Assembly: GCF_900110075.1 (NCBI RefSeq)
Contig: NZ_FOCJ01000005.1
Location: forward strand, 310,001-374,000
Reading direction: 5' to 3'
DNA: 64,000 bases
Origin: Paenibacillus sp. OV219
Lineage (GTDB): Bacteria > Bacillota > Bacilli > Paenibacillales > Paenibacillaceae
In this document: positions 51,667-60,684 of the stretch, piece by piece
How positions within the stretch are numbered: position 1 is the first letter of the stretch
How the letters are laid out: each line of letters opens with the position of its first letter
Notes under the pieces: model-generated
What the model was told of the DNA's origin: nothing
Database searches by the model: none
What the model saw: the letters and a program-made list of their open reading frames with translations, nothing else
Program-made: the position numbers and the translations under genes

Positions 51667-52417
51667 AATTTCTTCCATACCGCACAATGGTGCGATATAG
51701 ACTCTTGTCGCTGAGTGACTTAAGCGCACTGAAGCTCGGACGTGTATTCACCTCGAGAATCCATAGCTTCCCGTGATGGTCGAGCGCCACATCCAGCCCA
51801 AGCTCATTGAACTTCTTGCTGCGCTTATCGAAGCAGTGCGCGGTTTCCATACCGAGCTTCTTCAGCTGCTTCGTATAGCTCGCTACCTGCGACTTGTTGT
51901 AGCCTGTGCGCCGCAAGGTCGGCTCAACTAGCGCCAGCTTGCCGCCCTGATGATAGTTCGTCACGACTTTACCCGGCTTGCCGAGCTTGACGAACATCAC
52001 GGTCGACACCCATTTGCGTTTTTTGGACCGCTGCATCGTCATGCGGAGATCGAATGGTCGGCCGCGGCAAGTACTCAGCTTGATCCCTTTCTGGAGCAAA
52101 TAGCTCCTGCCGCTGGCGATCGACTTCAGCTTGCGGTAAAGCGCGCGCCTTGAAGTCAATTTTGCCGAACGCAAATCCTTCTTCACGTGGAAAGTACGGC
52201 CCAAGCTACGAATAATTCGAGCAATTCCTCCGCCACCTGTTCCGCCAGTCGGTTTGAAGTAAACCATCTTATATTTGCCGGTCATTTGTTTAAGCGATAT
52301 ACGTGTGAACTGCTTCGTCTCCGGAACGAAGCGTCTTAATTTCCGGTCTGACAGCAACCATTTGGTCTTCGTCCATTTACTCTTGATCGAGAAGCCGCGG
52401 CCGCCTTTTCGAGGCAT
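51650..52417 (-). CDS. YheC/YheD-family (spore-coat-associated ATP-grasp) protein
   Basis: 255 residues, ATG with AAGGAGATG. ATP-grasp features: VYFKPTGGTGGGGIARI (phosphate-binding glycine loop), LLQKGIKL, RPFDLRMTMQR, ELGLDVALDHHGKLWILEVNTRPSF (metal-binding E-x-N). YheC/D proteins of Bacilli are endospore coat-associated; their substrate is unknown. Shorter than the ~360-450 residues of Bacillus YheC/D, lacking the N-terminal domain. Confidence 0.92.
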   Translation of the reverse strand: MPRKGGRGFSIKSKWTKTKWLLSDRKLRRFVPETKQFTRISLKQMTGKYKMVYFKPTGGTGGGGIARIIRSLGRTFHVKKDLRSAKLTSRRALYRKLKSIASGRSYLLQKGIKLSTCRGRPFDLRMTMQRSKKRKWVSTVMFVKLGKPGKVVTNYHQGGKLALVEPTLRRTGYNKSQVASYTKQLKKLGMETAHCFDKRSKKFNELGLDVALDHHGKLWILEVNTRPSFSALKSLSDKSLYRTIVRYGRNYGRTR

Positions 52418-52517
52418 TCCATCATCTCCTTCGCACCTACCAAGGATAGATTACTCTCCTAGACGAGAAATGGCACGGCGGATAACGGGCTCCCATCAAA
52501 AATAGGCGATGTGTCGA

Positions 52518-53174
52518 TCAATTTGGCAGCAATGGCAATTGTCCCGAGGAAGCAGCAAAGTCCTTCTGCATCTCTACCCACCATGATCGACGCACAAATC
52601 CATCCCGACTCTTGTCCCAGAACGAATTCCATGCCTCGCTATTCGTTGCCCCTGGAATATATTTGATAACGATCCGTGCCCATTCCTTGTTGGCCGTTTG
52701 CAGCCGCTGAAGGAAGTCCTTTTGTTCATCATTTAATGTGAGATCGGATTTTGGAGCTGTACAATCATAGAGAAGGCCATTGTTCATCACCTTCCTCGAC
52801 AAATACAGCTCTGCATCTAGAGTGAATTTGGCTACATTGTTCAGATTACCGTCTTGCCGACGCTTCCCTAATAACTCTGCAGAATGATCAAGCTCTTGCA
52901 TTTGATTCATGATTTCGTGAGTATTCCCACAGAGCATCTGTGCATGAAGAGAAGTGAGTACAACCTTCCCCTTTGTATCCTTCAGTGTATCGTTAAGAAC
53001 CTTGTCATTTTCAAGAATAGCGTGTGATAGACCCGAGACAGTATTGCTCAATTTCTCTGAAATATAACGATCATCGTACTTATTCTCATTATGCTGCCGA
53101 ACCGTAATGATAAGCAGGATCAGCACGATCAATCCCAGTACTGCCGTGCTAATCATCCATTTCTTGTTAACCAA
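52518..53174 (-). CDS. Hypothetical single-pass membrane protein
   Basis: 218 residues from a TTG preceded by GAGGAGAGG. One N-terminal helix (WMISTAVLGLIVLILLIITV) followed by a soluble, mostly helical domain (RYISEKLSNTVSGLSHAILEN; EIMNQMQELDHSAELLG; EWARIVIKYIPG). No family recognised. Directly downstream of the NlpC/P60 gene, which it nearly overlaps, so probably a cell-wall-related partner. Confidence 0.65.
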   Translation of the reverse strand: MVNKKWMISTAVLGLIVLILLIITVRQHNENKYDDRYISEKLSNTVSGLSHAILENDKVLNDTLKDTKGKVVLTSLHAQMLCGNTHEIMNQMQELDHSAELLGKRRQDGNLNNVAKFTLDAELYLSRKVMNNGLLYDCTAPKSDLTLNDEQKDFLQRLQTANKEWARIVIKYIPGATNSEAWNSFWDKSRDGFVRRSWWVEMQKDFAASSGQLPLLPN

Positions 53175-53187
53175 TGGTACCTCTCCT

Positions 53188-54228
53188 CTAGTCAATCACT
53201 CTACGTGCTGTAACGAATCGCTCTTTCCACTGTCCTTCGAAGGTTTCAAAATGAACACCAAGCTTGTCTGAGTAAGTATGCAGAATACGGCCATCTCCCG
53301 CATAGATTGCAACATGTCCGATGTCGAGCCCGCGTGCGCTGAAGAACAGAAGATCTCCTTTACGCAACTCGTCAAGCTTCACTTCTGTACCTTCTTTCGC
53401 CTGATCGTAGGAGAGCCTCGGAAGATCAATGCCTAGCACCTCGCCAAAAACATGCTTGACGAAAGAAGAACAATCAAACGTATTCGTCTGATCAGAATCA
53501 GCTCCAAACTCATAGTGTGTGCCCAGGTAAGCCCCGCCAAATGCGATAATGGCATCAGCCTGCATCGCGGACAAGCTTTGACTCGAGTAATCCGTATACT
53601 TCGGTTTGGCGGAAATAAATCCGATCCCATTATCCTCCGTTTGCACCTCCAGCCAATTCGCGTCAACCTCCCGAATGACATGGATGCGCTCTGCCTTCGG
53701 CAGCATGCGGACAACGGTTGCAGCATCCTCGCCGCTAGGAACCGTTCTTAAATGAACACCATATGTAACGTTCGTGTCAAATGAATGCGCCGATGAAATG
53801 GTGATGGTATGCAGCGCAGCATGCCATTTGACCGCATTGCCAAGCAGCTCGCTCACGAATCTCAGCGGAACCATCGTTAATCCATTTATGATCTGTCCAG
53901 GTGCTGGAAGCTCTAGCTTCTCCTGATTCTTGTAAGCGACTTGATCTCCCAGTTTATATGTAATAACCGAGTTGTCTTTCTTCGCTGTAATCGAATGAGC
54001 AGCTTCATCCCATACAACCTTGGCACCTTCCGCCTCGAAGATCGGGCGCATCGGAACAAAGCTGATGCCGTTCTCGATGATGACAGGTGCTGTGAATGGC
54101 TTCCCGTCCAGGAATAACGAAGGTATCTGCTCCGCCTCTGCAGCGTGTAGACTAGTCCCTTGCGCTATCGTAACAGCCGCGAGAACGAGCATGCTTGAGA
54201 TCATTTTCCAATTTCCAGTCATTAGCAT
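53188..54228 (-). CDS. Secreted NlpC/P60 peptidase with stalk and SH3 domains
   Basis: 346 residues. Signal peptide (to ~30, LHAAEA); a stalk domain with two copies of the VPMRP/VPLRF pattern (~35-145); an SH3-like segment (YGVHLRTVPSGEDAATVVRM, ~155-210); and a C-terminal NlpC/P60 domain with catalytic Cys253 (TFDCSSFVKHVF), His305 (LDIGHVAIYAGDG) and His317. Such enzymes cleave the D-Glu-diaminopimelate bond in peptidoglycan. Divergently transcribed from the DUF4015 lipoprotein. Confidence 0.93.
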   Translation of the reverse strand: MLMTGNWKMISSMLVLAAVTIAQGTSLHAAEAEQIPSLFLDGKPFTAPVIIENGISFVPMRPIFEAEGAKVVWDEAAHSITAKKDNSVITYKLGDQVAYKNQEKLELPAPGQIINGLTMVPLRFVSELLGNAVKWHAALHTITISSAHSFDTNVTYGVHLRTVPSGEDAATVVRMLPKAERIHVIREVDANWLEVQTEDNGIGFISAKPKYTDYSSQSLSAMQADAIIAFGGAYLGTHYEFGADSDQTNTFDCSSFVKHVFGEVLGIDLPRLSYDQAKEGTEVKLDELRKGDLLFFSARGLDIGHVAIYAGDGRILHTYSDKLGVHFETFEGQWKERFVTARRVID

Positions 54229-54379
54229 CTTAAGGATACTCCTTCCACGTTAGGTACTTATTAAACGCGTATCGGCCCAATAAGTTCTGCTGCTGCTTGA
54301 AGTTTTATCGAGCGAAGCATTCGAGGCGGGCTCGTGCCATATAGTTTAGTAAACGTCGAACTAAAGGAGCGCGAGCGCT

Positions 54380-55957
54380 GTGAAAAAACATTTTGCCGCT
54401 TGGTTGCTGAGCGCACTGCTGCTGTCGTTAACGGCCTGTTCGGAGGATTCGCCAACTACAACTACGAATAAGGTGCCAAGTAATACAGCGAGCCAAACGG
54501 ACAACACGGGTACGAAGGACGATCCCTCCGCTTCCAGCACGAATACCAATAAGGAGCCAAGCACACCATCTAATGATACTGGAAACACACCATCGAATAA
54601 TGTATCGAATGATCCTTCGACCGAACCGACCGACAATCCGTCGACCTCGCCATCGGATGATCCTTCAACTACCCCAACTGATGATCCGTCGACCACGCCT
54701 TCTACGCCAGATTTCGTCCCGCCTTACACCTTCCAATATCCGGACGCGGTGCGGGGCATCTACGTAACTGGCTGGTCTGCAGGCGGCGCGCGGATGCAGA
54801 CGCTTCTGAAGCTTGTTGATGATACTGACCTCAATGCGATGGTAATCGACATTAAGGACGATGATGGCTATATTACGTTCAAGCCCGAGGGTGATCTAGC
54901 CGAGTTCGGCCAGCCGTATATGCGTGATCCGCAGGCACTCATCAAGACGCTGCATGAGCATAACATTTATCCGATTGCCCGCATTGTAGCGTTCAAGGAT
55001 ACGGTGCTTGCGAAGAAGCATCCCGAGCTCTCTTATGTACTAGACGGCAAAGTTTGGCGCAACGGCAACGGTGATGGATTCATCAATCCATTTCTGAAGG
55101 CGAACTGGCAGCACAATGTCGACGCCGCCATTCTCGCCGCGAAGCTCGGCTTCCAAGAAATCCAATTCGACTACGTCCGCTTCCCAGAAGGGTTCGAGCG
55201 CAAAGACAAAGTGCTTCAATATTCAATGGGCGAGTACAAGGATAAGAAGCCGACCAAGTTCATTGAGGAAGAGAAAGCCTATTCAGAAGCAACGGCAGCG
55301 TATGATTCGGGGCTTGCTCCTCTGCAGACGGCGTATGATACAGCGACCACGACGTATAACGGCAGCAATACGGACGAGAACAAGAAAGCGATGGACGATG
55401 CGCAGAAAGCGCTCAGCGACTACAAGAAGACGATACCGAAGGCACCGGACTTTAGTCAGAAAGAACGGTTCACTCAGCTGCGCGTTGACGCGGTTACGGA
55501 CTTCGTGCATTTTGCGAGGGAACAGTTGAAGCCTTACGGGGTGAAAGTGTCTGTCGATATATTCGGATACTCCGCTACATTGCCGGAAGCACCAGGCATC
55601 GGGCAAAATTTCAGCCGCATCTCGGACAATGTCGACGTCATCTCATCCATGATCTATCCGAGCCACTGGAGCGACGGGTATTTCGGCATCAAGCATCCGG
55701 ATATCGAGCCGTACCGCCTCGTGAGCGAGTATGCAAAGCGAGAGAAAGAGAAGCTTGACGCACTTGAGACACCTCCGATCTCTAGGCCGTGGATACAAGA
55801 CTTTACCGCTTCCTGGCTTGCGAAGGGCAGTTATATCCATTACGGCAAAGAGCAGGTCGACGCCCAAATTCAAGCGCTTCATGATTCAGGCATTCATGAG
55901 TTCTTAATCTGGAACGCCAACAACAAATATTCCGCTGACGTGAACTATACACCGTAG
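54380..55957 (+). CDS. DUF4015-type putative glycoside hydrolase, lipoprotein
   Basis: 525 residues from a GTG after AAAGGAG. Lipobox LTAC, then a ~90-residue Ser/Thr/Pro/Asp/Asn linker with short PSTxPSDD-like repeats, then a TIM-barrel (VRGIYVTGWSAGG, LNAMVIDIKDDDGYITF, EIQFDYVRFP, VSVDIFGYSA, DVISSMIYPSHW, RPWIQDF), the DUF4015 pattern. A ~75-residue Ala/Lys/Thr-rich helical segment (EEEKAYSEATAAYDSGLAPL, DAQKALSDYKKTIP) is inserted after strand 4. Probably acts on cell-envelope or extracellular glycan. Confidence 0.88.
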   Translation: MKKHFAAWLLSALLLSLTACSEDSPTTTTNKVPSNTASQTDNTGTKDDPSASSTNTNKEPSTPSNDTGNTPSNNVSNDPSTEPTDNPSTSPSDDPSTTPTDDPSTTPSTPDFVPPYTFQYPDAVRGIYVTGWSAGGARMQTLLKLVDDTDLNAMVIDIKDDDGYITFKPEGDLAEFGQPYMRDPQALIKTLHEHNIYPIARIVAFKDTVLAKKHPELSYVLDGKVWRNGNGDGFINPFLKANWQHNVDAAILAAKLGFQEIQFDYVRFPEGFERKDKVLQYSMGEYKDKKPTKFIEEEKAYSEATAAYDSGLAPLQTAYDTATTTYNGSNTDENKKAMDDAQKALSDYKKTIPKAPDFSQKERFTQLRVDAVTDFVHFAREQLKPYGVKVSVDIFGYSATLPEAPGIGQNFSRISDNVDVISSMIYPSHWSDGYFGIKHPDIEPYRLVSEYAKREKEKLDALETPPISRPWIQDFTASWLAKGSYIHYGKEQVDAQIQALHDSGIHEFLIWNANNKYSADVNYTP

Positions 55958-55984
55958 TTCTAGCCTTCCCGGCAGCAGTCGTGA

Positions 55985-56016
55985 AGAAGCCCCGTTCGAT
56001 ATCCGAACGGGGCTTC
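55985..56016 (+). terminator. Terminator of the DUF4015 gene
   Basis: AGAAGCCCCGTTCG with CGAACGGGGCTTCT around a short AT loop; weak T tract. It may work in both directions. Confidence 0.75.
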
Positions 56017-56065
56017 TCAAATTGTAGAGGCACGGTTGCCTGAGAGGCTATTGGGGCCAAATTAG

Positions 56066-56173
56066 CTACTCGCTGTCGTCCTGCTTCTGACGTTTGTTAT
56101 AGACCACGATATAACCGATGAGCAGAATGACCGGTATCATAATGGCTACGGGTATAAATAAAATCGGTGTCAT
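56066..56173 (-). CDS. 35-residue single-pass membrane peptide
   Basis: ATG with AAAGGAG seven bases upstream; MTPILFIPVAIMIPVILLIG then YIVVYNKRQKQDDSE. One helix with a basic, then acidic cytosolic tail. No family recognised; the coding call rests on the ribosome-binding site and classical helix-tail layout. Confidence 0.55.
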   Translation of the reverse strand: MTPILFIPVAIMIPVILLIGYIVVYNKRQKQDDSE

Positions 56174-56231
56174 CCCTGTACTCCTTTACTAGCTTAGTTG
56201 CTGCCGGGCAAGCGGCTTGGCGGTCAACAAA

Positions 56232-56262
56232 AGGCTGCCGAGCGCATAAACGCCGGCAGCCT
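56232..56262 (-). terminator. Leftward terminator of the YebC-family gene
   Basis: AGGCTGCCG / CGGCAGCCT, ending leftward in TTTTG. Confidence 0.8.
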
Positions 56263-56270
56263 CCAACTTC

Positions 56271-56993
56271 TTATTCCTCAGGGAACTCCACGTTGTGGTA
56301 AACCTGTTGAACATCTTCCAAATCTTCGAGCGCATCAATTAGTCTCTCGAACAAAGAAAGGTCGTCTCCCGACAACTCAACGAAATTTTGCGCGAGCATC
56401 GTTTGCTCAGCAACTGTAAACTCAGTCGTACCCGCTTGCTTGAAAACAGCTTGTACCGAGTAGAATTGATCCGGCTCCGCATAAACGATCGCCGATTCCT
56501 CTTCGTCTTGAATATCGCGAACGTCTACATCCGCTTCCATCATCAATTCAAGCACATCGTCGGCGGACTTGCCTTCTACACCGATAACCGCAGTTGGGCT
56601 GAACATATAAGCAACCGAGCCGCTAACGCCCATGTTACCGCCACGCTTATTGAACACCGAACGAACGTCCGCAGCTGTGCGGTTAACGTTATTCGTCAGC
56701 GTGTCGACAATGATCATCGAACCGCTTGGACCGAAGCCTTCATAGCGCAGCTCAGAGTAGTTCTCATCCCCGCTGCCCTTAGCCTTCTCAATCGCGCGAT
56801 CGATAATGGATTTCGGTACATTGTATGTTTTGGCGCGTTCGAGTACGAATTTAAGCGCTTGGTTCGACTCCGGATCCGGCTCACCTTTCTTGGCTGCCAC
56901 ATAAATCTCAATGCCGAACTTGGCGTTAACCCTGCTTGTGCTTGCGTCCTTCGATGCTTTCTTCTCTTTAATATTATTCCACTTGCGTCCCAT
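56271..56993 (-). CDS. YebC/PmpR (TACO1)-family protein
   Basis: 240 residues, normal family length. [21 protein letters not shown] at the N-terminus is the YeeN-subgroup form of the usual GHSKWANIK start. Further signatures are [60 protein letters not shown] and the C-terminal [17 protein letters not shown]. Members are described as DNA-binding regulators or as translation factors easing ribosome stalling. Own terminator and a site with moderate spacing. Confidence 0.95.
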   Translation of the reverse strand: MGRKWNNIKEKKASKDASTSRVNAKFGIEIYVAAKKGEPDPESNQALKFVLERAKTYNVPKSIIDRAIEKAKGSGDENYSELRYEGFGPSGSMIIVDTLTNNVNRTAADVRSVFNKRGGNMGVSGSVAYMFSPTAVIGVEGKSADDVLELMMEADVDVRDIQDEEESAIVYAEPDQFYSVQAVFKQAGTTEFTVAEQTMLAQNFVELSGDDLSLFERLIDALEDLEDVQQVYHNVEFPEE

Positions 56994-57070
56994 GCTGTAC
57001 CCACTTTCCTAAACGAAGATATAATGATCCTTGAACCATTATATTGAATAATACATAGGGAAGACAAGTG

Positions 57071-57907
57071 CTAACCCCTGATCCGCTCCCGAATCATCGC
57101 AGCCAGCTTCTCCACTTGCTCAGCAGGCAGAGCGCCGGACGCCATAGAACGTGCAGCAACCGGTGGATACCAGGCTCGAATCTCAGCTTCTGTCACACCT
57201 GATACGCTGCAATATTCGTCCATGAATATACGATACGCCGTTTGTCTTACAGACTGGAAGAATTGGTCCACCTCGGCAGGCGTTTCAGGAGGAAGAACCG
57301 CATATTCAATGGCGACACATACTTCTGCGACATCCGCTTCCGGATTGCCAATTGCAGCATGCATCCAATCAATCATGACGAGACGATCACCGTCGATAAT
57401 GAGATTGCTAAGGTTCGTATCCCCATGACACAATTGTTTCTTCGTAGGCAGCTGCTCCAGATAAGTATGTAATGCCGCCATCTCTTCGGCAGTAAGAGGC
57501 TCTGGATGGCCGATGATTGCTTTCAAATTGTCGCGTTGACTCGTCATGATCCCTTCAGCTGGCGTCTGATGAATCGTATTCAGCACTCGCGCATACTGCC
57601 GAAGCTCATGATCCGCCTCTTCCGCCGCGAATAGCTCTAACGCGTACAAGCTTTGAAAGATTCGATTAACGAGCGTTTCTCCCGTTATTCTCTCATAAAC
57701 AATTCCGTTCCGGGCTTCCCATGTCACCATCTCATAGGGTCTTGGCACTGGCAGACCGCTGCTCCATGCTGCAGAGCAGTTACTGTACTCGCGCAGCACA
57801 TCTTCTTGTTTCCAGTTTGAATGATATAGCTTTACAACTTTGTCTGCACTCCCGCCCCATTCATAAACTTCACAGCTTGAACCGACTCCGACACATTCTC
57901 CAAGCAT
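57071..57907 (-). CDS. APH-fold kinase
   Basis: 278 residues from the ATG with AGGAGACAACG; more upstream starts overlap the stalk-protein gene and lack sites. N-lobe VGVGSSCEVYEWGGSADKVVKLY (Gly loop and Lys), catalytic loop QLCHGDTNLSNLII and metal-binding VMIDWMHAAIG. Third intact APH-fold kinase of the window. Substrate unknown. Its start lies 12 bases after the stalk-protein stop, so the two are co-transcribed. Confidence 0.85.
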   Translation of the reverse strand: MLGECVGVGSSCEVYEWGGSADKVVKLYHSNWKQEDVLREYSNCSAAWSSGLPVPRPYEMVTWEARNGIVYERITGETLVNRIFQSLYALELFAAEEADHELRQYARVLNTIHQTPAEGIMTSQRDNLKAIIGHPEPLTAEEMAALHTYLEQLPTKKQLCHGDTNLSNLIIDGDRLVMIDWMHAAIGNPEADVAEVCVAIEYAVLPPETPAEVDQFFQSVRQTAYRIFMDEYCSVSGVTEAEIRAWYPPVAARSMASGALPAEQVEKLAAMIRERIRG

Positions 57908-57918
57908 CTCGTTGTCTC

Positions 57919-60189
57919 CTATCCCTTGATTGAATTGGTAGTTGTCTTTACCGTCAGGTTCACACTTCGGCTCGCGCTGTCCCATACAACGGGTAAGCCA
58001 AACGCTGCCGTAACTGCACGAATTGGTATGTAAGCAATGCCACCGCGAAGGATAGGCGCAAGCTCTGCAGCCGCTAGTTTGCCGTCGATCCACAAGGAAG
58101 CCCCGCCTTTGTAAGAGGCTATTGCAGATGTGTTCGTCCGAACTAGTACGCTACTGGTCCTCGCATCCCAATTAACGGACTGACCACTCAGCCCCGCCAC
58201 CGATCGGACCGGAATATACACTCGCCCATTCTCCGTTAACGGCTTCGAAGCCGGATCAGCAACAGGAATGCCGTTCAATGACAAGAACACGCCCGTCGCC
58301 GGCTTCAGCTCAATTTCCGCACGCAAATTGGATCCATTACCGTAGTTCATTCCGGAAGTCCGAATATAGCCTTTACCCAGTGGGATCGGTTTCAACGTCC
58401 CATCAACAGCTGTCCCAAAAGCTGGCATCTTGAAATCGACTGAATAGCGACCGAACTTCGCTGTACTCTTATAAATAATAAGCGAAGGATCGGGATCAGC
58501 GCTGTTATAGTTGTTCTGAATCGGTACCCAGTATACGATAAGAGGTGATTCCTTCTGCGAATCGCCATTGACCCCTACCAGATGAAGCTTTTCTCCAAAA
58601 TGAGCAGGATTCGGAGTAACGACAAGCGGCGGCGGCTCCACCTTCAATTCGTTATAGAGATGGTAGGATTCAGCGTCTTGCAGAACAAGTGCTTTGTCAT
58701 TACCCTGTGCTATTGTAAGGCCAGCCCCTTCAGCTACTTCGATATAGCTAACCCCGTCCGTGAACTCTATGTCCATACCATGGAAGAACGTTTCCGTTAC
58801 GACAGGTCTTACCGTTTTTACAACACCTTTCGAAACGAACTTTTTGAGCAAGCTGCATGCTTTGTTTATCTTGTCATGATCATCCGGATTGGCACCCACT
58901 AACGGAAAATACGCAAGATCCCCCTCTTGGAGATACACGGATTCCACCGTTTGCGGGCTGCAGCTTGCTGCAAGTTCTTTCAGAGGCTTGCTCTTTGGAA
59001 GCTGCTCGCGCTCTTTCTCGTAAGATGGGCGCATATAGGTAAGTCGATATGACTGCCTGTTTGATTCAAGCGGATTTGTATAGAAGAAGTCCATTTGCCC
59101 GTGTCCCATATCTGCAGCAAAATTGAGCGTATCGCCGAGATACGGAATTTTGTTCGTCCGGGCATACTTCAGCTCGTCCCCAGTCAGCAGTTTATCCGCC
59201 AAGACGACGACGGAATTGTCCTTCTGATCAAGCAGCGTCAAGAGTCCTGTTGAACTCGGCCTTGCGACAACATAATCCACACCAATGCTTTGGAGTGTAT
59301 ACACATCGTCTTTACCGAACAGCTCCGGCAGATTGTAGCTCTCGATTGGCTTCGCATTCTGATCGTATACCGACACGTCGCGTCCATCGGTCAATAAATA
59401 CCGTGCTTGCCAGGCGCCCGAGACAAGAACTTGCGTGTAGGAGGCATTTTGCTCATAACGTCCTTTATAAACCGCTTTCTGCTGAGCGACGATCTTCTTC
59501 GCGTGTACGAGAAGCTCGTAAGCCGTATACTGCACGCCTACTTTATCGACGATGGTAAGAACATAGTCACTGCTCGTCGCCCCGCCGCTGTTGATCGAGA
59601 TCGTGCCTTGAATGGTCCCATCCAGCTTGCCAAGCAATGTAACCGGCGTTTGCTCGTCCTTCGTCATATAAATTTCGCCTGTTTTGCGATTCAACCACAT
59701 CGTGCTCCATGGATATTCTTTAAACAAGTCGTCGCTGCGCGTAATATGCACCGTTGTTGCGGCAGCATCCCATTCTACTTTAGCCCCGGTCGCCTCAGAC
59801 AAGAAGCGAAGCGGCACGTAGATGCGGCCTTGAACGAGCTGAAGCGGTACGCTCAGCGTCATTGCTTGTCCATTCACGGTCGCCGTCAATTCGCCTACGA
59901 TCAGCTTAATAGACAGATTCGGATAATACAGCGTTGCCGATTTGGTCGCCGCCGTCCATGAAACTGTCGTGCCGAGCAGCTCGCCCATATCACGCAAAGG
60001 CAAGTAGATATTGCTCCCGTCCCTATAAGGAGCGGACTTCGGGGTAAAGCTTTTGCCATTCATCGTCACTTTAATAGCTGCCGATTCTGCTTCTGTTTTG
60101 GCGAATGCAATGACGGGGAGCTGAAGTACAATGGATGCGATAAGCAATAGTGCTATGAATGCATAACGAGCTTTTCTCATGCGTAACAA
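57919..60189 (-). CDS. Large secreted stalk-domain protein
   Basis: About 756 residues; TTG with GGAGG eight bases upstream, or the ATG nine bases on. Signal peptide (YAFIALLLIASIVLQLPVIAFA), two N-terminal stalk repeats (NIYLPLRDMGELLGTTVSWT; RIYVPLRFLSEATGAKVEWD), a ~450-residue beta-rich middle part resembling DUF5050-like propeller sequence, then two C-terminal stalk repeats (RVYIPVRSVAGLSGQSVNWD; IAYIPIRAVTAAFGLPVVWD). Stalk repeats at both ends is an unusual layout. No enzyme motif seen; envelope role inferred. Confidence 0.8.
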   Translation of the reverse strand: MLRMRKARYAFIALLLIASIVLQLPVIAFAKTEAESAAIKVTMNGKSFTPKSAPYRDGSNIYLPLRDMGELLGTTVSWTAATKSATLYYPNLSIKLIVGELTATVNGQAMTLSVPLQLVQGRIYVPLRFLSEATGAKVEWDAAATTVHITRSDDLFKEYPWSTMWLNRKTGEIYMTKDEQTPVTLLGKLDGTIQGTISINSGGATSSDYVLTIVDKVGVQYTAYELLVHAKKIVAQQKAVYKGRYEQNASYTQVLVSGAWQARYLLTDGRDVSVYDQNAKPIESYNLPELFGKDDVYTLQSIGVDYVVARPSSTGLLTLLDQKDNSVVVLADKLLTGDELKYARTNKIPYLGDTLNFAADMGHGQMDFFYTNPLESNRQSYRLTYMRPSYEKEREQLPKSKPLKELAASCSPQTVESVYLQEGDLAYFPLVGANPDDHDKINKACSLLKKFVSKGVVKTVRPVVTETFFHGMDIEFTDGVSYIEVAEGAGLTIAQGNDKALVLQDAESYHLYNELKVEPPPLVVTPNPAHFGEKLHLVGVNGDSQKESPLIVYWVPIQNNYNSADPDPSLIIYKSTAKFGRYSVDFKMPAFGTAVDGTLKPIPLGKGYIRTSGMNYGNGSNLRAEIELKPATGVFLSLNGIPVADPASKPLTENGRVYIPVRSVAGLSGQSVNWDARTSSVLVRTNTSAIASYKGGASLWIDGKLAAAELAPILRGGIAYIPIRAVTAAFGLPVVWDSASRSVNLTVKTTTNSIKG

Positions 60190-60299
60190 CGACTCATCCT
60201 CCTGTCCAATATAGGCCTGTATACTCCCATAGACGCATGCGGATGAGAAAGGTTGCGACAAATTCCTTATTTTGGATCAAATTGGATTAAGTCTGAAGC

Positions 60300-60640
60300 T
60301 GAGAGCACACATAGAGAGGCTCGATTCAATCGGCTACTCTCTATTACGCTCTCTCAGCTTCGCCAAGCGGCCGATTTCGGCTGTTTCCTTATCTGAGAGT
60401 GCTGAATCTGTACTCTCATTGCATCAATCGGCCGATTATAGTCCTGAGAGTACGTATTACGCTCTCTCAGCTTCGCCAAGTTGCCGATTTCGGCTGTATC
60501 CTTATCTGAGAGTGCTGAATCTGTACTCTCAGTGCATCAATCGGCCGATTTTTGTGCTGAGAGTACGTATTACGCTCTCTCAGCTTCGCCAACAAGCCGA
60601 TCTTGTCTGTTTCCTTACCTGAGAGCTCTGCCGTCACGAC
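60300..60640. repeat. 113-bp tandem repeat, about two and a half copies
   Basis: The phrase ATTACGCTCTCTCAGCTTCG recurs at 60343, 60456 and 60569, exactly 113 bases apart. Each unit contains CTGAGAGTGCTGAATCTG next to TACTCTCA(G/T)TGCATCAA, and CTGAGAGTACGTATTACG followed by CTCTCTCAG, so every unit carries two dyads built from CTGAGAGT/ACTCTCAG. Non-coding, between the stalk-protein gene and the hydroxylase gene. It may fold as RNA or bind a protein. Confidence 0.9.
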
Positions 60641-60684
60641 TCATACATATGTGGCCCTTCTCAGCGGAGAAGGTTTACGGGGAG

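Noticed and set aside
54261-54455. Minus-strand frame at the start of the DUF4015 gene
   Set aside because: It overlaps the lipoprotein signal of a well-supported gene and has no site of its own.
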